Assembly: GCF_042726155.1 (NCBI RefSeq)
Contig: NZ_JBHXHV010000001.1
Span: 1-64,000 of the forward strand
Source of the DNA: Leucobacter sp042726155
GTDB taxonomy: Bacteria; Actinomycetota; Actinomycetes; Actinomycetales; Microbacteriaceae
Reading direction: 5' to 3'
Length of the DNA stretch: 64,000 bases
Positions 25,759 to 34,940 of the stretch are shown here, one piece after another; position 1 is the stretch's first letter; each line of letters starts with the position of its first letter. The notes below the pieces were generated by a model that saw only the letters and a list, made by a program, of their open reading frames with translations, ran no database searches and was not told the DNA's origin. A program made the position numbers and the translations under genes.

Positions 25759-27264
25759 CTACTCCTTGACGATGTTATAGGCGAAGAACTGCGAGTTGAG
25801 CCCGTTGACCGGGTATCCCTTCACATCGTTCGATGCCACGACGATCTGCGGGTACAGGTACAACCACGCGCTCGCGGCGTCGCCGGCGATCTGGCGGTTC
25901 GCCTGCTTCAACAGATCGGTCTGCTCGTCTTCAGTGCTGGCCTGCTCGGCGTCGCTGATGAGCTTCGTCACCTTCGCATTGTCGTAGCCCCAGTAAAAGT
26001 CTGGGTTGCCGTACCAAACGACGTCGCGATCGTTCACGTGTTCCTGCAGCGTCGCCTCGAAATCGTGATCCTTGAACACCTTGGTGTACCACTCGTCAGC
26101 GCTGATTGTGTTGATCTTGACGGTGACGCCGACCTTTTTCAGCTCCGACTGTAGAAACTCAGCCACCGCGGGGTGCGGGTCATAGCTCGGGGTGTCGAGC
26201 GTGAATTCGAAGCCGTCGCCGAGGCCCGCCTCATCGAGCAGCGTCTGGGTGCGCTCGGGGTCATACGGATTCAGGTCTGTGAGATCTTCGTACCAGGGGT
26301 CGGTCGGAGGCACCATCGATCCGGTGACGGTTCCGTAGTCACCCCAGATCGCGTTCAGCAGCTTTTCGCGATCAATTGCCGAGTAGATGGCCTGGCGCAC
26401 CTTCACATCGTCGAACGGCGCAACCTTGTCGTTAAACGCGAGCAGTTCCTTGGTGGTCGACTGGCCGTCGTTGACGGTGAACTTGCCGCCGTCTTCGAAC
26501 TGCGACAGCGAATCAGGATTCTGCACGCTCGTGATGAGGTCGATGCGGCCGCTCTGCAAGGCCGTATCTTCAGCCGTCGCGTCGGTGAAGTAGTTGTAGA
26601 CAACCTCGGCGTTCTTCGCGGCGTCGCCCCAGTAGTCGTCCCAGCGGTTCAGCGACAGGCTGCTGCCGCGCTTCCATTCGCCCACGGTGTAGGGGCCGGT
26701 GCCGTCCTCGGACTTCTCGAGGTCGGTCGCGTCGGAGTTCACGATCCAGATGTAAGAGAGCAAGTACGGGAACGAGATCGAGCGTTCCTTGAGCGTGAAC
26801 ACCACGGTCTGGTCGTCGGGCGTCGCGATGTCAGAGACGACCTCGACGCTCGACTTGCGGGCCGACTGCGAGTCGGGGGCCACAACGGCCTCGACGCTCG
26901 ACTTCACGTCGGCGGACGTCATCGCCTTGCCCGAGTGGAACTTCACGTCGTCGCGCAGCGTGAACGTGTAGGTCAGGCCATCGTCGCTCATCTCGTAGCC
27001 CGTCGCGAGCAGCGGTTCCGTCGTGCCGTCGTCGTTCAGACGGTAGAGCGCCTCGTACACGTTGCCCGTGAGCGCCTCGGTCACGCCCTGACCACCGCCC
27101 GCGGTGTTGCTCAGGTTGATGGGTTCGTAAAGCGAGCCGATGCGGATCGTGGCGTCGGCGCCACCCGCCGACGCGCCGCCATTCGACGCGCAAGCGGTGA
27201 GCGCGATCGCGGCGACCGCGATGGCACCGACCGCTGCAAGCGCAGATTTCTTGAAGGAGGGCAT
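25759..27264 (-). CDS. ABC transporter substrate-binding lipoprotein, family 5 (peptide/nickel type)
   Basis: A 501-residue binding protein. The signal peptide ends in the lipobox LTAC (about residues 22-25), so it is lipid-anchored outside the membrane. The family 5 features include EALYRLNDDGTTEPLLATGYE, YTFTLRDDVKFHSGKAMTSADV and the later AFNDKVAPFDDVKVRQAI. It captures the substrate for the permeases and ATPases encoded next. Ligands of this family include di- and oligopeptides, glutathione and sugars; the sequence does not decide between them. Confidence 0.94.
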   Translation of the reverse strand: MPSFKKSALAAVGAIAVAAIALTACASNGGASAGGADATIRIGSLYEPINLSNTAGGGQGVTEALTGNVYEALYRLNDDGTTEPLLATGYEMSDDGLTYTFTLRDDVKFHSGKAMTSADVKSSVEAVVAPDSQSARKSSVEVVSDIATPDDQTVVFTLKERSISFPYLLSYIWIVNSDATDLEKSEDGTGPYTVGEWKRGSSLSLNRWDDYWGDAAKNAEVVYNYFTDATAEDTALQSGRIDLITSVQNPDSLSQFEDGGKFTVNDGQSTTKELLAFNDKVAPFDDVKVRQAIYSAIDREKLLNAIWGDYGTVTGSMVPPTDPWYEDLTDLNPYDPERTQTLLDEAGLGDGFEFTLDTPSYDPHPAVAEFLQSELKKVGVTVKINTISADEWYTKVFKDHDFEATLQEHVNDRDVVWYGNPDFYWGYDNAKVTKLISDAEQASTEDEQTDLLKQANRQIAGDAASAWLYLYPQIVVASNDVKGYPVNGLNSQFFAYNIVKE

Positions 27265-27334
27265 GGTGTTCCTTTGGGTGAGGAGGCCCGGGCGGGCCTA
27301 GAAAAAAGGGGGGGGGACGCCGGCGAAGGCGGAA

Positions 27335-28183
27335 TTACACCGTGTAGATGTCGAAACCGTCAGCGAAGCGCGGCAGGCGCTCCCCCGCGTGCACCGGCCA
27401 CGGGAGTCGGTTTTGCGCGGGCGGCATCGGGCAGTTGTACTGCGCCGAGAAGCCGCACGGCGGCACAAACGCGCGGTTGAAGTCGAGGCGCACGTGGCCC
27501 GTTTCGCCGTACTGGTCTGCCTCGCGCTCAACGAACAGGAAGCGCCCGGCGCCATACGTGCCGGTCTCGTCATCGCGCCCGTTCGTCGGATCGCCGAACA
27601 CAAGCAGCAACTGCCCTGCGTCGTCAAACGCCGCGAGCGTGAACGTCTGCCCGTCGCGCTCGAACGTGATGTCGCCAGGCACCACGAGATCGCGGCTGCC
27701 GCCGGCATCGCGAATGTGTTCGAACGGCACGGTACGATCCGCCGATACCGGGGTAAATTCTGCGTCGATGATCCAGCTCGGGTCGAACGGGAAGGTCTCG
27801 ATGCGCTCGAAGGCGCGGATCGCGGGAGCGTTTGCATCCCACACTCGCAGGCCGAATTCCGCGTGTCCGGTCGAAATGTTCTTCCGTTCGAGCGGGGTCA
27901 CGGTGATGCCCGGCTTCGCCGCAGCACGCTCCGACTCGACGAGGCGCTCGGCCTCTGCGGCGTCGATGTCGGCGTGGGCGTTGGCGGCGCCCGCGGCGTT
28001 GGCTGCGTTGGCGGCGCCGCCCGCAACGCCGCCCGCGAACCAGCGGGTCTCGATGAGGCTCAGGTTGCCCGTCGCCGAGGTGACCGCTGCGTGGCGCGCT
28101 GCGCGCCACGCGTCGTGCTGCGCCTCGGGCGAGTGCGGCTGCGCGTTATCGGCTGGTGCGGCTGGTGCGTCGGCTGCGTTCAT
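27335..28183 (-). CDS. DUF1684-family protein
   Basis: A 282-residue protein whose C-terminal 190 residues match DUF1684: GLRVWDANAPAIRAFERIETF, the central PGDITFERDGQTFTL, GRFLFVE and the conserved DFNRAFVPPCGFSAQYNCP. The ATG at 28183 follows AGGAGGAAA; in-frame codons further upstream lack a ribosome site. An Ala/Asn-rich insertion near residues 57-70 looks lineage-specific. Function of the family is unknown. It is the first gene of the peptide transporter operon, 70 bp before the binding protein, and the gap contains A6 and G9 runs at 27302-27316. Confidence 0.88.
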   Translation of the reverse strand: MNAADAPAAPADNAQPHSPEAQHDAWRAARHAAVTSATGNLSLIETRWFAGGVAGGAANAANAAGAANAHADIDAAEAERLVESERAAAKPGITVTPLERKNISTGHAEFGLRVWDANAPAIRAFERIETFPFDPSWIIDAEFTPVSADRTVPFEHIRDAGGSRDLVVPGDITFERDGQTFTLAAFDDAGQLLLVFGDPTNGRDDETGTYGAGRFLFVEREADQYGETGHVRLDFNRAFVPPCGFSAQYNCPMPPAQNRLPWPVHAGERLPRFADGFDIYTV

Positions 28184-28534
28184 TGTGTGTTTTCCTCCTG
28201 AGCCCGTGGCCGCGCCCCGGGATGAAGCCCCGCGAATGCCACGCATTCACAATCTGCAAGTATCGCGCATCCCGGCTAGACACGCGAACGCGCAAGGAAT
28301 GAAACGACATCCGCCGCTCCCCTATTCCGCTGCGCGCGTACGCCCCTCCCCACCTCGCCCCACCCCTCCCACCTCCCCACCCCTCCCCGGCCCCATACCG
28401 GAGCGGGGCAACTTGTAGGGGGTGTCGCGCCACCGACACGCGTCGTAAGTTACCCCGCTCCGGTTTGGGGTGGGGTGGGGTGGGGTGGATGGTGCATGCC
28501 ACGTTTGCGCAGGGGCATGATCTACCATTCCGGC
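28184..28534. other. divergent intergenic region holding repeat copy 4
   Basis: About 350 bp separate the starts of the leftward peptide-transporter operon and the rightward membrane protein gene. The main content is palindromic repeat copy 4 (28398-28463) with its long CT-rich left flank (about 28340-28390) and GGGGT-rich right flank (28464-28490). Promoters for both directions must lie here, but I cannot pick convincing -35/-10 pairs. Confidence 0.6.
28398..28463. repeat. nested palindromic repeat, copy 4
   Basis: The arms 28398-28413 and 28448-28463 pair over 16 bp with one mismatch around a 34-nt interior. The inner stem is gggtgt/acacgc, and the terminal loop differs from the other copies. 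The flanks extend as C-rich and G-rich tracts. Unlike the other copies it lies between divergently transcribed genes, so it cannot be just a shared terminator. Confidence 0.9.
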
Positions 28535-29416
28535 ATGGCTACACCTTCGCGCACACAGCGCATCATCGCGCGCGTCACGTCGCCGCGCCCCACCACCGGC
28601 GATGCCGCACCTCGCCCAGTCACGGAACGATCGCTCGACCGGCTCCTCGCCGTACAGCGCCCACCCGTGCTCGCGCACCTGCGCCGTATCCGCAAGAAGT
28701 ATCCGCACGCGACCCCCGACCAGATCGTTCGGGTGCTCGAAACGCGCTACCTCGCCACCGTCACGGCGGGCGGCGCTGGCGTCGGCGCGGCCGCGGTGAT
28801 TCCGGCGGTGGGCACCGGGATCGCGCTGGGTCTCGCCGGGGCAGAAACACTCGGTTTCGTCGAGGCGACGGCGCTCTTCGCGCACTCCATCGCGGAGGTA
28901 CACGGCATTGCGGTCACCGACCGCGAGCGCACTCGCGCGCTCGTACTCGCACTCATGCTCGGCCAGGAGGGCGCAGATCTTGTGCGCCAGGTCACCGCGC
29001 AGGCGGTCGGCGGGGGTGGATCCCGACGTGATTACTGGGGGAAGATGCTCACCTCGGCTGTTCCTCGGTACGCCATGGGCCCGCTGCTTGACCGACTGAA
29101 GACGTCCTTCATGCACCGTCTCGCGGGTATTGGCGGTGCATCGGTGATCGGCAAGGTGCTGCCGTTCGGCATCGGAGCAGTGGTCGGCGGCACCGGCAAT
29201 CACCTGCTGGCGCGACGCGTCATCAAGGCCTCGCGGGAAGCGTTCGGCCCCGCCCCGTACGTGCTGCCGACCGAGCTCGAGCCCGTGCGCGGCCAGCTCG
29301 CGCAGCCCGTGGAGCACGTGCAGCAAGCGCAGTACGCACAGCCGACGCAGTACGCCCAGCCGACGCAGTACGCGCAGCCCGCGCAGTACGCACCGCCCAC
29401 GCCTCCCGCGCAGTAG
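28535..29416 (+). CDS. hypothetical membrane-associated protein with QYAQPT repeats
   Basis: A 293-residue protein of unknown function. Residues 1-55 are polar and basic. A Gly/Ala-rich hydrophobic stretch (AGGAGVGAAAVIPAVGTGIALGLAG, split over about 78-105) and another near 205-230 could insert in or lie on the membrane. The final 50 residues are Pro/Gln-rich and contain a four-unit repeat. I place the start at 28535 (MATPSRT); ATGs at 28517 and 28475 are in frame but have no well-spaced ribosome site. It is convergent with the M13 peptidase gene. Confidence 0.75.
   Translation: MATPSRTQRIIARVTSPRPTTGDAAPRPVTERSLDRLLAVQRPPVLAHLRRIRKKYPHATPDQIVRVLETRYLATVTAGGAGVGAAAVIPAVGTGIALGLAGAETLGFVEATALFAHSIAEVHGIAVTDRERTRALVLALMLGQEGADLVRQVTAQAVGGGGSRRDYWGKMLTSAVPRYAMGPLLDRLKTSFMHRLAGIGGASVIGKVLPFGIGAVVGGTGNHLLARRVIKASREAFGPAPYVLPTELEPVRGQLAQPVEHVQQAQYAQPTQYAQPTQYAQPAQYAPPTPPAQ
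29330..29401 (+). repeat. 18-bp tandem repeat, four units, inside a coding region
   Basis: Units start at 29330, 29348, 29366 and 29384. They encode QYAQPT, QYAQPT, QYAQPA and QYAPPT at the C-terminus of the membrane-associated protein. Third positions vary while residues are kept, so the repeat is under protein-level constraint. Copy-number variation between strains is likely. Confidence 0.9.
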
Positions 29417-29466
29417 ATCCCCCGGCTGCTGGCCCCGGATCGAAAGGCGCTCGCCGCGCCCGCCAA

Positions 29467-31443
29467 CTACCAGATCGTGACGCGCTCCGCGGGGTCCAGC
29501 CACAGGCCGTCACCCTCGCTCGTCTCGAACGCCGCGTGGAACGACGCGAGGTTGCGCACGATCTGGTTGCAACGGAATTCGTTCGGCGAGTGCGGATCGA
29601 TCGTCAGCAGCCGCACCGTCTCTTCAGGGCGCGACTTCTGCTGCCAGGCCTGCGCCCACGCGAGGTAGAAGCGCTGCGCGCCGGTGAGCCCGTCGATCAC
29701 CGGCGACTCGGCGCCGCCGAGCGACCGGAGGTACGCCTTCCAGGCGATTTCGAGGCCCGAGAGGTCGCCGATGTTCTCGCCGATGGTGAGTTCGCCGTTG
29801 ACCGTCTGCCCGTCGGCGCCCTCGGGCGACAACGCGTTGTACTGTCCGATCAGCGCGCTCGTCAGCTTCTCGAACGCCGCGCGATCGTCTTCGGTCCACC
29901 AGTCAGTGAGCTTGCCGTCGCCGTCGTAGCGCGAGCCCTGATCGTCGAAGCCGTGGCCGATCTCGTGCCCGATGACCGCGCCGATTGCGCCGAAGTTCGC
30001 CGCATCGTCCCAGCTCACGTCGAAGAACGGCGGCTGCAGGATCGCCGCGGGGAAGACGATCTCGTTGAAGCCCGGGTTGTAGTACGCATTGACGGTCTGC
30101 GGAGTCATGAACCACTCGTCGCGGTCGATGGGCTTGCCCACTTTGCCGATCTCGCGCGCAAACTCGAGCTCGGCGACACGGCGAGAGTTGCCGGTGAGAT
30201 CGCCGGCGTCTGCGGCGAGCGCCGAGTAGTCGCGCCACTTCACCGGGTAACCGATCTTCGGGGTGAACCGGTCGAGCTTCTCGAGAGCACGGGTGCGCGT
30301 CTCGGGGCTCATCCATTCGAGGCGCTCGATTGAGTCACGGTACGCCTCGATGAGGTGCTCGACCAAAATGTCCATGGCTGCCTTGGCGCGCTCGTCAAAG
30401 TGGCGCTCGACGTAGAGGCGGCCGACCGCCTCGCCCATCGCGCCCTCGACGAATGAGACGCCGCGGCGCCACCGCTCGCGCTGCTCTGGAGCGCCCGTGA
30501 GCGCCGTGCCGTAGAAGTCGAAGTTCGCGCGCGAAATCTCTTGCGACAGCAGCGCGGCAGACGACCGCACGAGGCTCCATGCGAGCCACGCACGCCACGC
30601 ATCGAGTTCGTCGGCGACGAGCAGCTCGGCCAGGCCGGTGATTGCCTCGGGCTGGGCTGCGACGACCTCGGCGAACGCCGATTGCGGTGCCCCCATAGCG
30701 TCGAGGTAGGCGGTCCAGTCGAGCTGCGGAGTCAGTTCTTGCAGCTCGGCGAAGGTGCGCAGGTTGTACATTTTCTGGATGTCGCGGCTCGCGACCTTGT
30801 CCCAGTGTGTCGCTGCGATGCGCCGTTCGAGCTCGTAGGCGAGACCGGCCAGGCGCTCGGCATCTGCGACCCCCGCGAGGCCCAGCATGCGCGCGATGTG
30901 CGCCTGGTACTGCTCTCGGATCTGTGCAAACTGCTCTTCGCGGTAGTACGACTCGTCGGGCAGGCCGAGGCCACCCTGCATCACGAACACGATGTAGCGG
31001 GCTGGATCGCCCGGATCATTGTCGATGTACATGCCGTAGAAGCCGCCCAGGCCCTGCCGCTCGAACTCGGCGACCACGGTGAGCAGCTCGTCGATCGAGC
31101 CGACCGCCTGCGCGCGTGCGATGTCGGCGGTGATCGGCTCGGCGCCCAGGGCGTCTGCCCGCTCAACGTCCATGAAGCTCGCGTACAGCGCCGCGACCTT
31201 GTCTGCCTCGGTCGCAGCTCCGTCACCGGCGGCTGGCGCTTCGGTACCGGTGATGATGTCGCGTACGGCCTCTTCGGCGTTCTCGGCGAGCACAGCAAAC
31301 GAGCCATAGCGAGCCTTGTCTGCTGGGATCTCCGTGCGGTCGATCCAGCGACCGTTCACGTGGCGGTAGAGGTCGTCTTGCGGCCGCACCGCAGGATCGA
31401 GTTCGGTCAGGTCGATTCCGGAGGTGGACGCTGCGTTGCTCAT
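29467..31443 (-). CDS. M13-family zinc metallopeptidase (neprilysin/PepO-like)
   Basis: A 658-residue peptidase of the M13 family. FGAIGAVIGHEIGHGFDDQG gives the zinc motif HEIGH at about residues 493-497, and GENIGDLSGL supplies the third ligand glutamate near 556. NAYYNPGFNEIVFPAAIL is the substrate-strand motif and NEFRCNQIVRNL the C-terminal motif. No signal peptide is present, as in bacterial PepO, so it is probably cytoplasmic or released without a signal. It should cut oligopeptides of limited size. It is a lone gene facing the MATE gene. Confidence 0.95.
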   Translation of the reverse strand: MSNAASTSGIDLTELDPAVRPQDDLYRHVNGRWIDRTEIPADKARYGSFAVLAENAEEAVRDIITGTEAPAAGDGAATEADKVAALYASFMDVERADALGAEPITADIARAQAVGSIDELLTVVAEFERQGLGGFYGMYIDNDPGDPARYIVFVMQGGLGLPDESYYREEQFAQIREQYQAHIARMLGLAGVADAERLAGLAYELERRIAATHWDKVASRDIQKMYNLRTFAELQELTPQLDWTAYLDAMGAPQSAFAEVVAAQPEAITGLAELLVADELDAWRAWLAWSLVRSSAALLSQEISRANFDFYGTALTGAPEQRERWRRGVSFVEGAMGEAVGRLYVERHFDERAKAAMDILVEHLIEAYRDSIERLEWMSPETRTRALEKLDRFTPKIGYPVKWRDYSALAADAGDLTGNSRRVAELEFAREIGKVGKPIDRDEWFMTPQTVNAYYNPGFNEIVFPAAILQPPFFDVSWDDAANFGAIGAVIGHEIGHGFDDQGSRYDGDGKLTDWWTEDDRAAFEKLTSALIGQYNALSPEGADGQTVNGELTIGENIGDLSGLEIAWKAYLRSLGGAESPVIDGLTGAQRFYLAWAQAWQQKSRPEETVRLLTIDPHSPNEFRCNQIVRNLASFHAAFETSEGDGLWLDPAERVTIW

Positions 31444-31511
31444 GCGACCACCCTACTGGTGGCGTCAGGCATTCCTATGAGCGTTTCGCCGCCAACCGCT
31501 ACCGTTGATCC

Positions 31512-32852
31512 ATGACCTCAGCCGCCCCGCGGGCCGAACGCCGCGGCATCGACCGAAGCATCGCGCATCTCGCGATCCCGGCGCTGGGCGCGCTCATCGC
31601 GGAGCCACTGTTTCTGATTGTCGACTCCGCGCTGATTGGCCACCTCGGCGCCGTGCCGCTCGCGGGTCTCGCCGTTGCCAGTGCAATTCTGCAGACCGCA
31701 GTGGGGCTGATGGTGTTTCTCGCGTACGCGACGACGCCGCTCGTCGCACGGCGGCGCGGCGCGGGGGATCTGCCGGGTGCCGTGCAGGCGGGTGTCGATG
31801 GCCTGTGGCTCGCCCTCGGCGTCGGAGTCGTGGTCGGTGGCGCGCTCTGGTTCGCGAGCGGCCCCCTCGTGGCGGCCTTCAACACGGCCGAAGACACTGC
31901 GCGGCAGGCACTCGCGTACCTCTCGGTCTCGTGCCTCGGCATTCCGGCGATGCTCATCGTGTTCGCCGCGAGCGGCCTGCTGCGCGGCCTCCAAGACACG
32001 CGCACACCGCTCGCGGTAGCGACGATCGGCTTCGCGCTCAATGCGCTGCTGAACTGGTGGTTCATCTACGGGTTGGGGTTCGGCATCGCGGGCAGCGCAT
32101 GGGGCACCGTGCTGGCGCAGTGGGCGATGGTCGCCGTCTATCTCATCGTCGTCGTGCGCCACGTGCGCCGCACTGGCGCGAGCCTGTTGCCACGGCGTGA
32201 TGGCGTCGGCCACGCGGGTCGCAGTGGCGGCTGGTTGTTTATTCGCACGGTCGGGTTGCGCGCCGCGCTGCTCGTGACGGTGTTCGCGGCGACGAGCCAC
32301 GGCACCGCGGCGACCGCCGGATATCAGGTGGTATTCACCATATTTACGACCGCGGCGTTCGCGCTCGACGCCCTCGCGATCGCGGCGCAGGCGCTGATCG
32401 GCGACGCTCTCGGTTCCAGCAACCGGGATCGCGCGCGAGCGGTGATGCGTCGCACCGTGTTCTGGGGCATCGGGTGCGGCGTGGTGTTCGGCGGCGCTCT
32501 CGCGCTGGCGAGCCCCGTGATCGGCCGCGTGTTCACGAGCGACGCAGAGGTGCTCACGATGTTGCCAGGCGCGATTCTGGTGCTCGGCGTTTCCCTGCCA
32601 CTCGCTGGGCTCGTGTTCGTGCTCGACGGCGTCTTGATGGGCGCGGGCGACGCGCGCTACCTCGCCTGGACGAGTCTCGTGAATCTCGCGGCGTATCTGC
32701 CGCTGCTCTGGGCGCTCACGGTGCTGGTGCCCACGGGCACCGGTGCGCTCATTGCGCTGACCGCGGGCTTCACCGTCGTGTTCATGGCTGCGCGCGCGGT
32801 CACCCTCGGCATCCGGGCACGCGGAGAGCGCTGGATCACCCTGGGCGTCTGA
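31512..32852 (+). CDS. MATE-family efflux transporter (DinF-like)
   Basis: A 446-residue transporter with 12 membrane segments in two MatE halves. The N-terminus HLAIPALGALIAEPLFLIVDSALIGHLGAVPLAGL is the DinF-type entry. The matching second-half motif includes GYQVVFTIFTTAAFALDALAIAAQALIG, with an acidic residue in the membrane. The family exports cationic or toxic compounds using sodium or protons. The gene is divergent from M13 with 68 bp between, and 91 bp before the next MFS gene. Confidence 0.93.
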   Translation: MTSAAPRAERRGIDRSIAHLAIPALGALIAEPLFLIVDSALIGHLGAVPLAGLAVASAILQTAVGLMVFLAYATTPLVARRRGAGDLPGAVQAGVDGLWLALGVGVVVGGALWFASGPLVAAFNTAEDTARQALAYLSVSCLGIPAMLIVFAASGLLRGLQDTRTPLAVATIGFALNALLNWWFIYGLGFGIAGSAWGTVLAQWAMVAVYLIVVVRHVRRTGASLLPRRDGVGHAGRSGGWLFIRTVGLRAALLVTVFAATSHGTAATAGYQVVFTIFTTAAFALDALAIAAQALIGDALGSSNRDRARAVMRRTVFWGIGCGVVFGGALALASPVIGRVFTSDAEVLTMLPGAILVLGVSLPLAGLVFVLDGVLMGAGDARYLAWTSLVNLAAYLPLLWALTVLVPTGTGALIALTAGFTVVFMAARAVTLGIRARGERWITLGV

Positions 32853-32943
32853 GCCTCACCGCGATCTGCGCACGCTCGCGCGTGGCGACGGCGCGCGTTG
32901 ATACGCTGAACTCCTTCGGTCCGTCGAACTGCACAGGAGCCTC

Positions 32944-34197
32944 GTGACCCGCTCGCCCGACCCCCGCTTCGCCGTGCGCTGGACATACGGGGTACTCGTT
33001 ATTTTCGCCCTACTGGGCTTTGGCTTCGGCAGCTGGCTGGGGCGCCTCCCGTCACTGCGCGACCACCTGGGCGCCAGCACGCTCGAGATGAGCTGGTTCG
33101 GTCTCTCCCTCGCGCTCGGATCACTCACCGGACTCGTGTTCTCGGGCCGCACGGTGTCGTGGCTCGGCCCTCGGCGCACGCTCGCCGTCGGCATCACCGG
33201 CCAGGCATTCGCGCTGCCCGTTGCTGCGACGCTGTTCTGGGTGGGCGCCCCCGCGCCCGCGGTCGTGTTCCTGGTGATCTACGGGCTCACATTCGGCACC
33301 TCGGACGTGGCGATGAACGTCAGTGGCGCGGGCGCGGAGCGCGCACTCGGTAAACCGCGCATGCCGCTGCTGCACGCCGCCTACAGCCTCGGCAGCGTGA
33401 GTGCGATGGGCGTCGCAGCGCTCGCAGAATCGACGGGCATCATCGTGCCGGTGCACCTCGGAGGCGTGTACGCCCTGATCCTGATCCTCGCGATCTTCGC
33501 GCTGCCGAATCTGCCGCCGGGCAACCGCGACGAACCACTCCCGGAGGGGATCCCGAACGTGCACACGGGCCCCATTCCAGTGCCCACGACGACCGGCGGT
33601 GTACCGATCGGGGCCCGCCCGTATTCGCCGTGGCGCGAACCGCGCATCATCGTGATCGGGCTGATCGCGATGTCAATGGCGCTGGCCGAGGGCACCGCGA
33701 GCGACTGGTTGCCGCTCGCCCTCGCCGACGGCCGCGGTTTCGCGAACGAATCTGCGGCACTCACGCTCGGTGTGTTTTTCGTGTCGATGACGCTCGTGCG
33801 CATCGCCGGGTCTTGGCTGCTCACTCGCTTTGGGCGTGTGCGGGTGCTCCGCGGGGGCGCGATCCTGGTGATCACCGGTCTCGCGTGCGTGATCCTCGTC
33901 CCGTTCTCGTGGGCCGCGATTGTGGGGGCCGTGCTGTGGGGCGTCGGATGCGCGTTTGGGTTCCCGATCGGCATCTCTGCCGCGGCCGACAACCCCGCGA
34001 CAGCGACGCGTGACGTGGCCGCCGTTTCGGCCATCGCTTACACCGCATTTTTGCTCGGCCCGATGAGCATCGGATTCCTCGGCGAGCACGTCGGCCTGCT
34101 GCAGGCATTCTGGCCGCTCGCTGCGTTTGCCGCGTTCGTGTGCCTCGCCGCGCGCGCCGCCCGCGAGCCTCAGCTGGGCTTCGGATCATCACGCTAA
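32944..34197 (+). CDS. MFS transporter (YbjJ/Bsc6-like)
   Basis: A 417-residue carrier with 12 membrane segments. The GTG start at 32944 is set by GGAG 6 bp upstream and the N-terminus RWTYGVLVIFALLGFGFGSW. The motif GRTVSWLGPRRTLAVG lies between helices 2 and 3. TFGTSDVAMNVSGAGAERALGKPRMPLLHAAYSLG is typical of the MFS subgroup that includes E. coli YbjJ. The central loop (about residues 195-220) is cytoplasmic. It probably exports a small metabolite; the substrate is unknown. Confidence 0.9.
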   Translation: MTRSPDPRFAVRWTYGVLVIFALLGFGFGSWLGRLPSLRDHLGASTLEMSWFGLSLALGSLTGLVFSGRTVSWLGPRRTLAVGITGQAFALPVAATLFWVGAPAPAVVFLVIYGLTFGTSDVAMNVSGAGAERALGKPRMPLLHAAYSLGSVSAMGVAALAESTGIIVPVHLGGVYALILILAIFALPNLPPGNRDEPLPEGIPNVHTGPIPVPTTTGGVPIGARPYSPWREPRIIVIGLIAMSMALAEGTASDWLPLALADGRGFANESAALTLGVFFVSMTLVRIAGSWLLTRFGRVRVLRGGAILVITGLACVILVPFSWAAIVGAVLWGVGCAFGFPIGISAAADNPATATRDVAAVSAIAYTAFLLGPMSIGFLGEHVGLLQAFWPLAAFAAFVCLAARAAREPQLGFGSSR

Positions 34198-34221
34198 GCC
34201 GGACCCGGTAAACTCTCGCGG

Positions 34222-34914
34222 GTGCGAATCGTTGTTGCAGACTGCTCAGTCGACTATGCAGGCCGCCTCTCGGCGCACCTGCCGCGTGCGAAGCGCGTGC
34301 TCATGCTCAAAAACGACGGCAGCATCCTCGTGCACTCGGACGGCGGCTCTTACAAACCGCTGAACTGGATGAGCCCGCCGTGCTCACTCTCCGCCGTCGA
34401 ACTCGATGAAGATCAGACCAGCGCCGGCATCGTCGAAGCGTGGCAGGTCACGCACAAGAAGACCGCTGACAAGCTCATCGTGTCGCTCTTTGAGGTGTTT
34501 CACGATAGCTCCCACGATCTCGGCGTCGACCCCGGGCTCATTAAGGACGGCGTCGAGGCGCACCTGCAAGAGCTGCTGGCCGAACAGATCGAGCTCGCGG
34601 GCGAGGGACACACACTCGTGCGCCGCGAATACATGACCCCGATTGGCCCGGTCGACATCCTGGCGAAAGACGAGAACGGCGGATCGGTAGCGATCGAGAT
34701 CAAACGCCGCGGCGGCATTGACGGCGTCGAGCAGCTCACCCGCTACCTCGAACTAATGAACCGCGACCCAAAGCTCGCGCCCGTCGTCGGCGTCTTCGCC
34801 GCGCAAGAGATCAAGCCGCAGGCGCGCACGCTGGCAGAGGACCGCGGCATCCGCTGCCTGTTGCTCGACTACGACGCGATGCGCGGCATGGAAGACAAGA
34901 ACACGCTGTTCTGA
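34222..34914 (+). CDS. nucS: mismatch-specific endonuclease NucS (EndoMS)
   Basis: A 230-residue protein matching actinobacterial NucS from end to end. The N-terminal DNA-binding part starts MRIVVADCSVDYAGRLSAHL. The nuclease core has Asp145 in GPVDIL and Glu159-x-Lys161 in AIEIKRRGG, the restriction-fold catalytic set. The C-terminus ends DKNTLF, the kind of tail that binds the sliding clamp. NucS cuts mismatched DNA and replaces MutS/MutL in actinobacteria. The GTG start at 34222 matches the family N-terminus. It follows the MFS gene by 24 bp. Confidence 0.96.
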   Translation: MRIVVADCSVDYAGRLSAHLPRAKRVLMLKNDGSILVHSDGGSYKPLNWMSPPCSLSAVELDEDQTSAGIVEAWQVTHKKTADKLIVSLFEVFHDSSHDLGVDPGLIKDGVEAHLQELLAEQIELAGEGHTLVRREYMTPIGPVDILAKDENGGSVAIEIKRRGGIDGVEQLTRYLELMNRDPKLAPVVGVFAAQEIKPQARTLAEDRGIRCLLLDYDAMRGMEDKNTLF

Positions 34915-34940
34915 GCCTTTTGAGCTTCTGAGCATCTGAG

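Noticed and set aside
22212..27264. Nickel-specific transporter
   Set aside because: The binding protein is of the peptide/nickel family but no nickel-associated genes such as urease or hydrogenase are nearby, so I keep the general peptide-type call.
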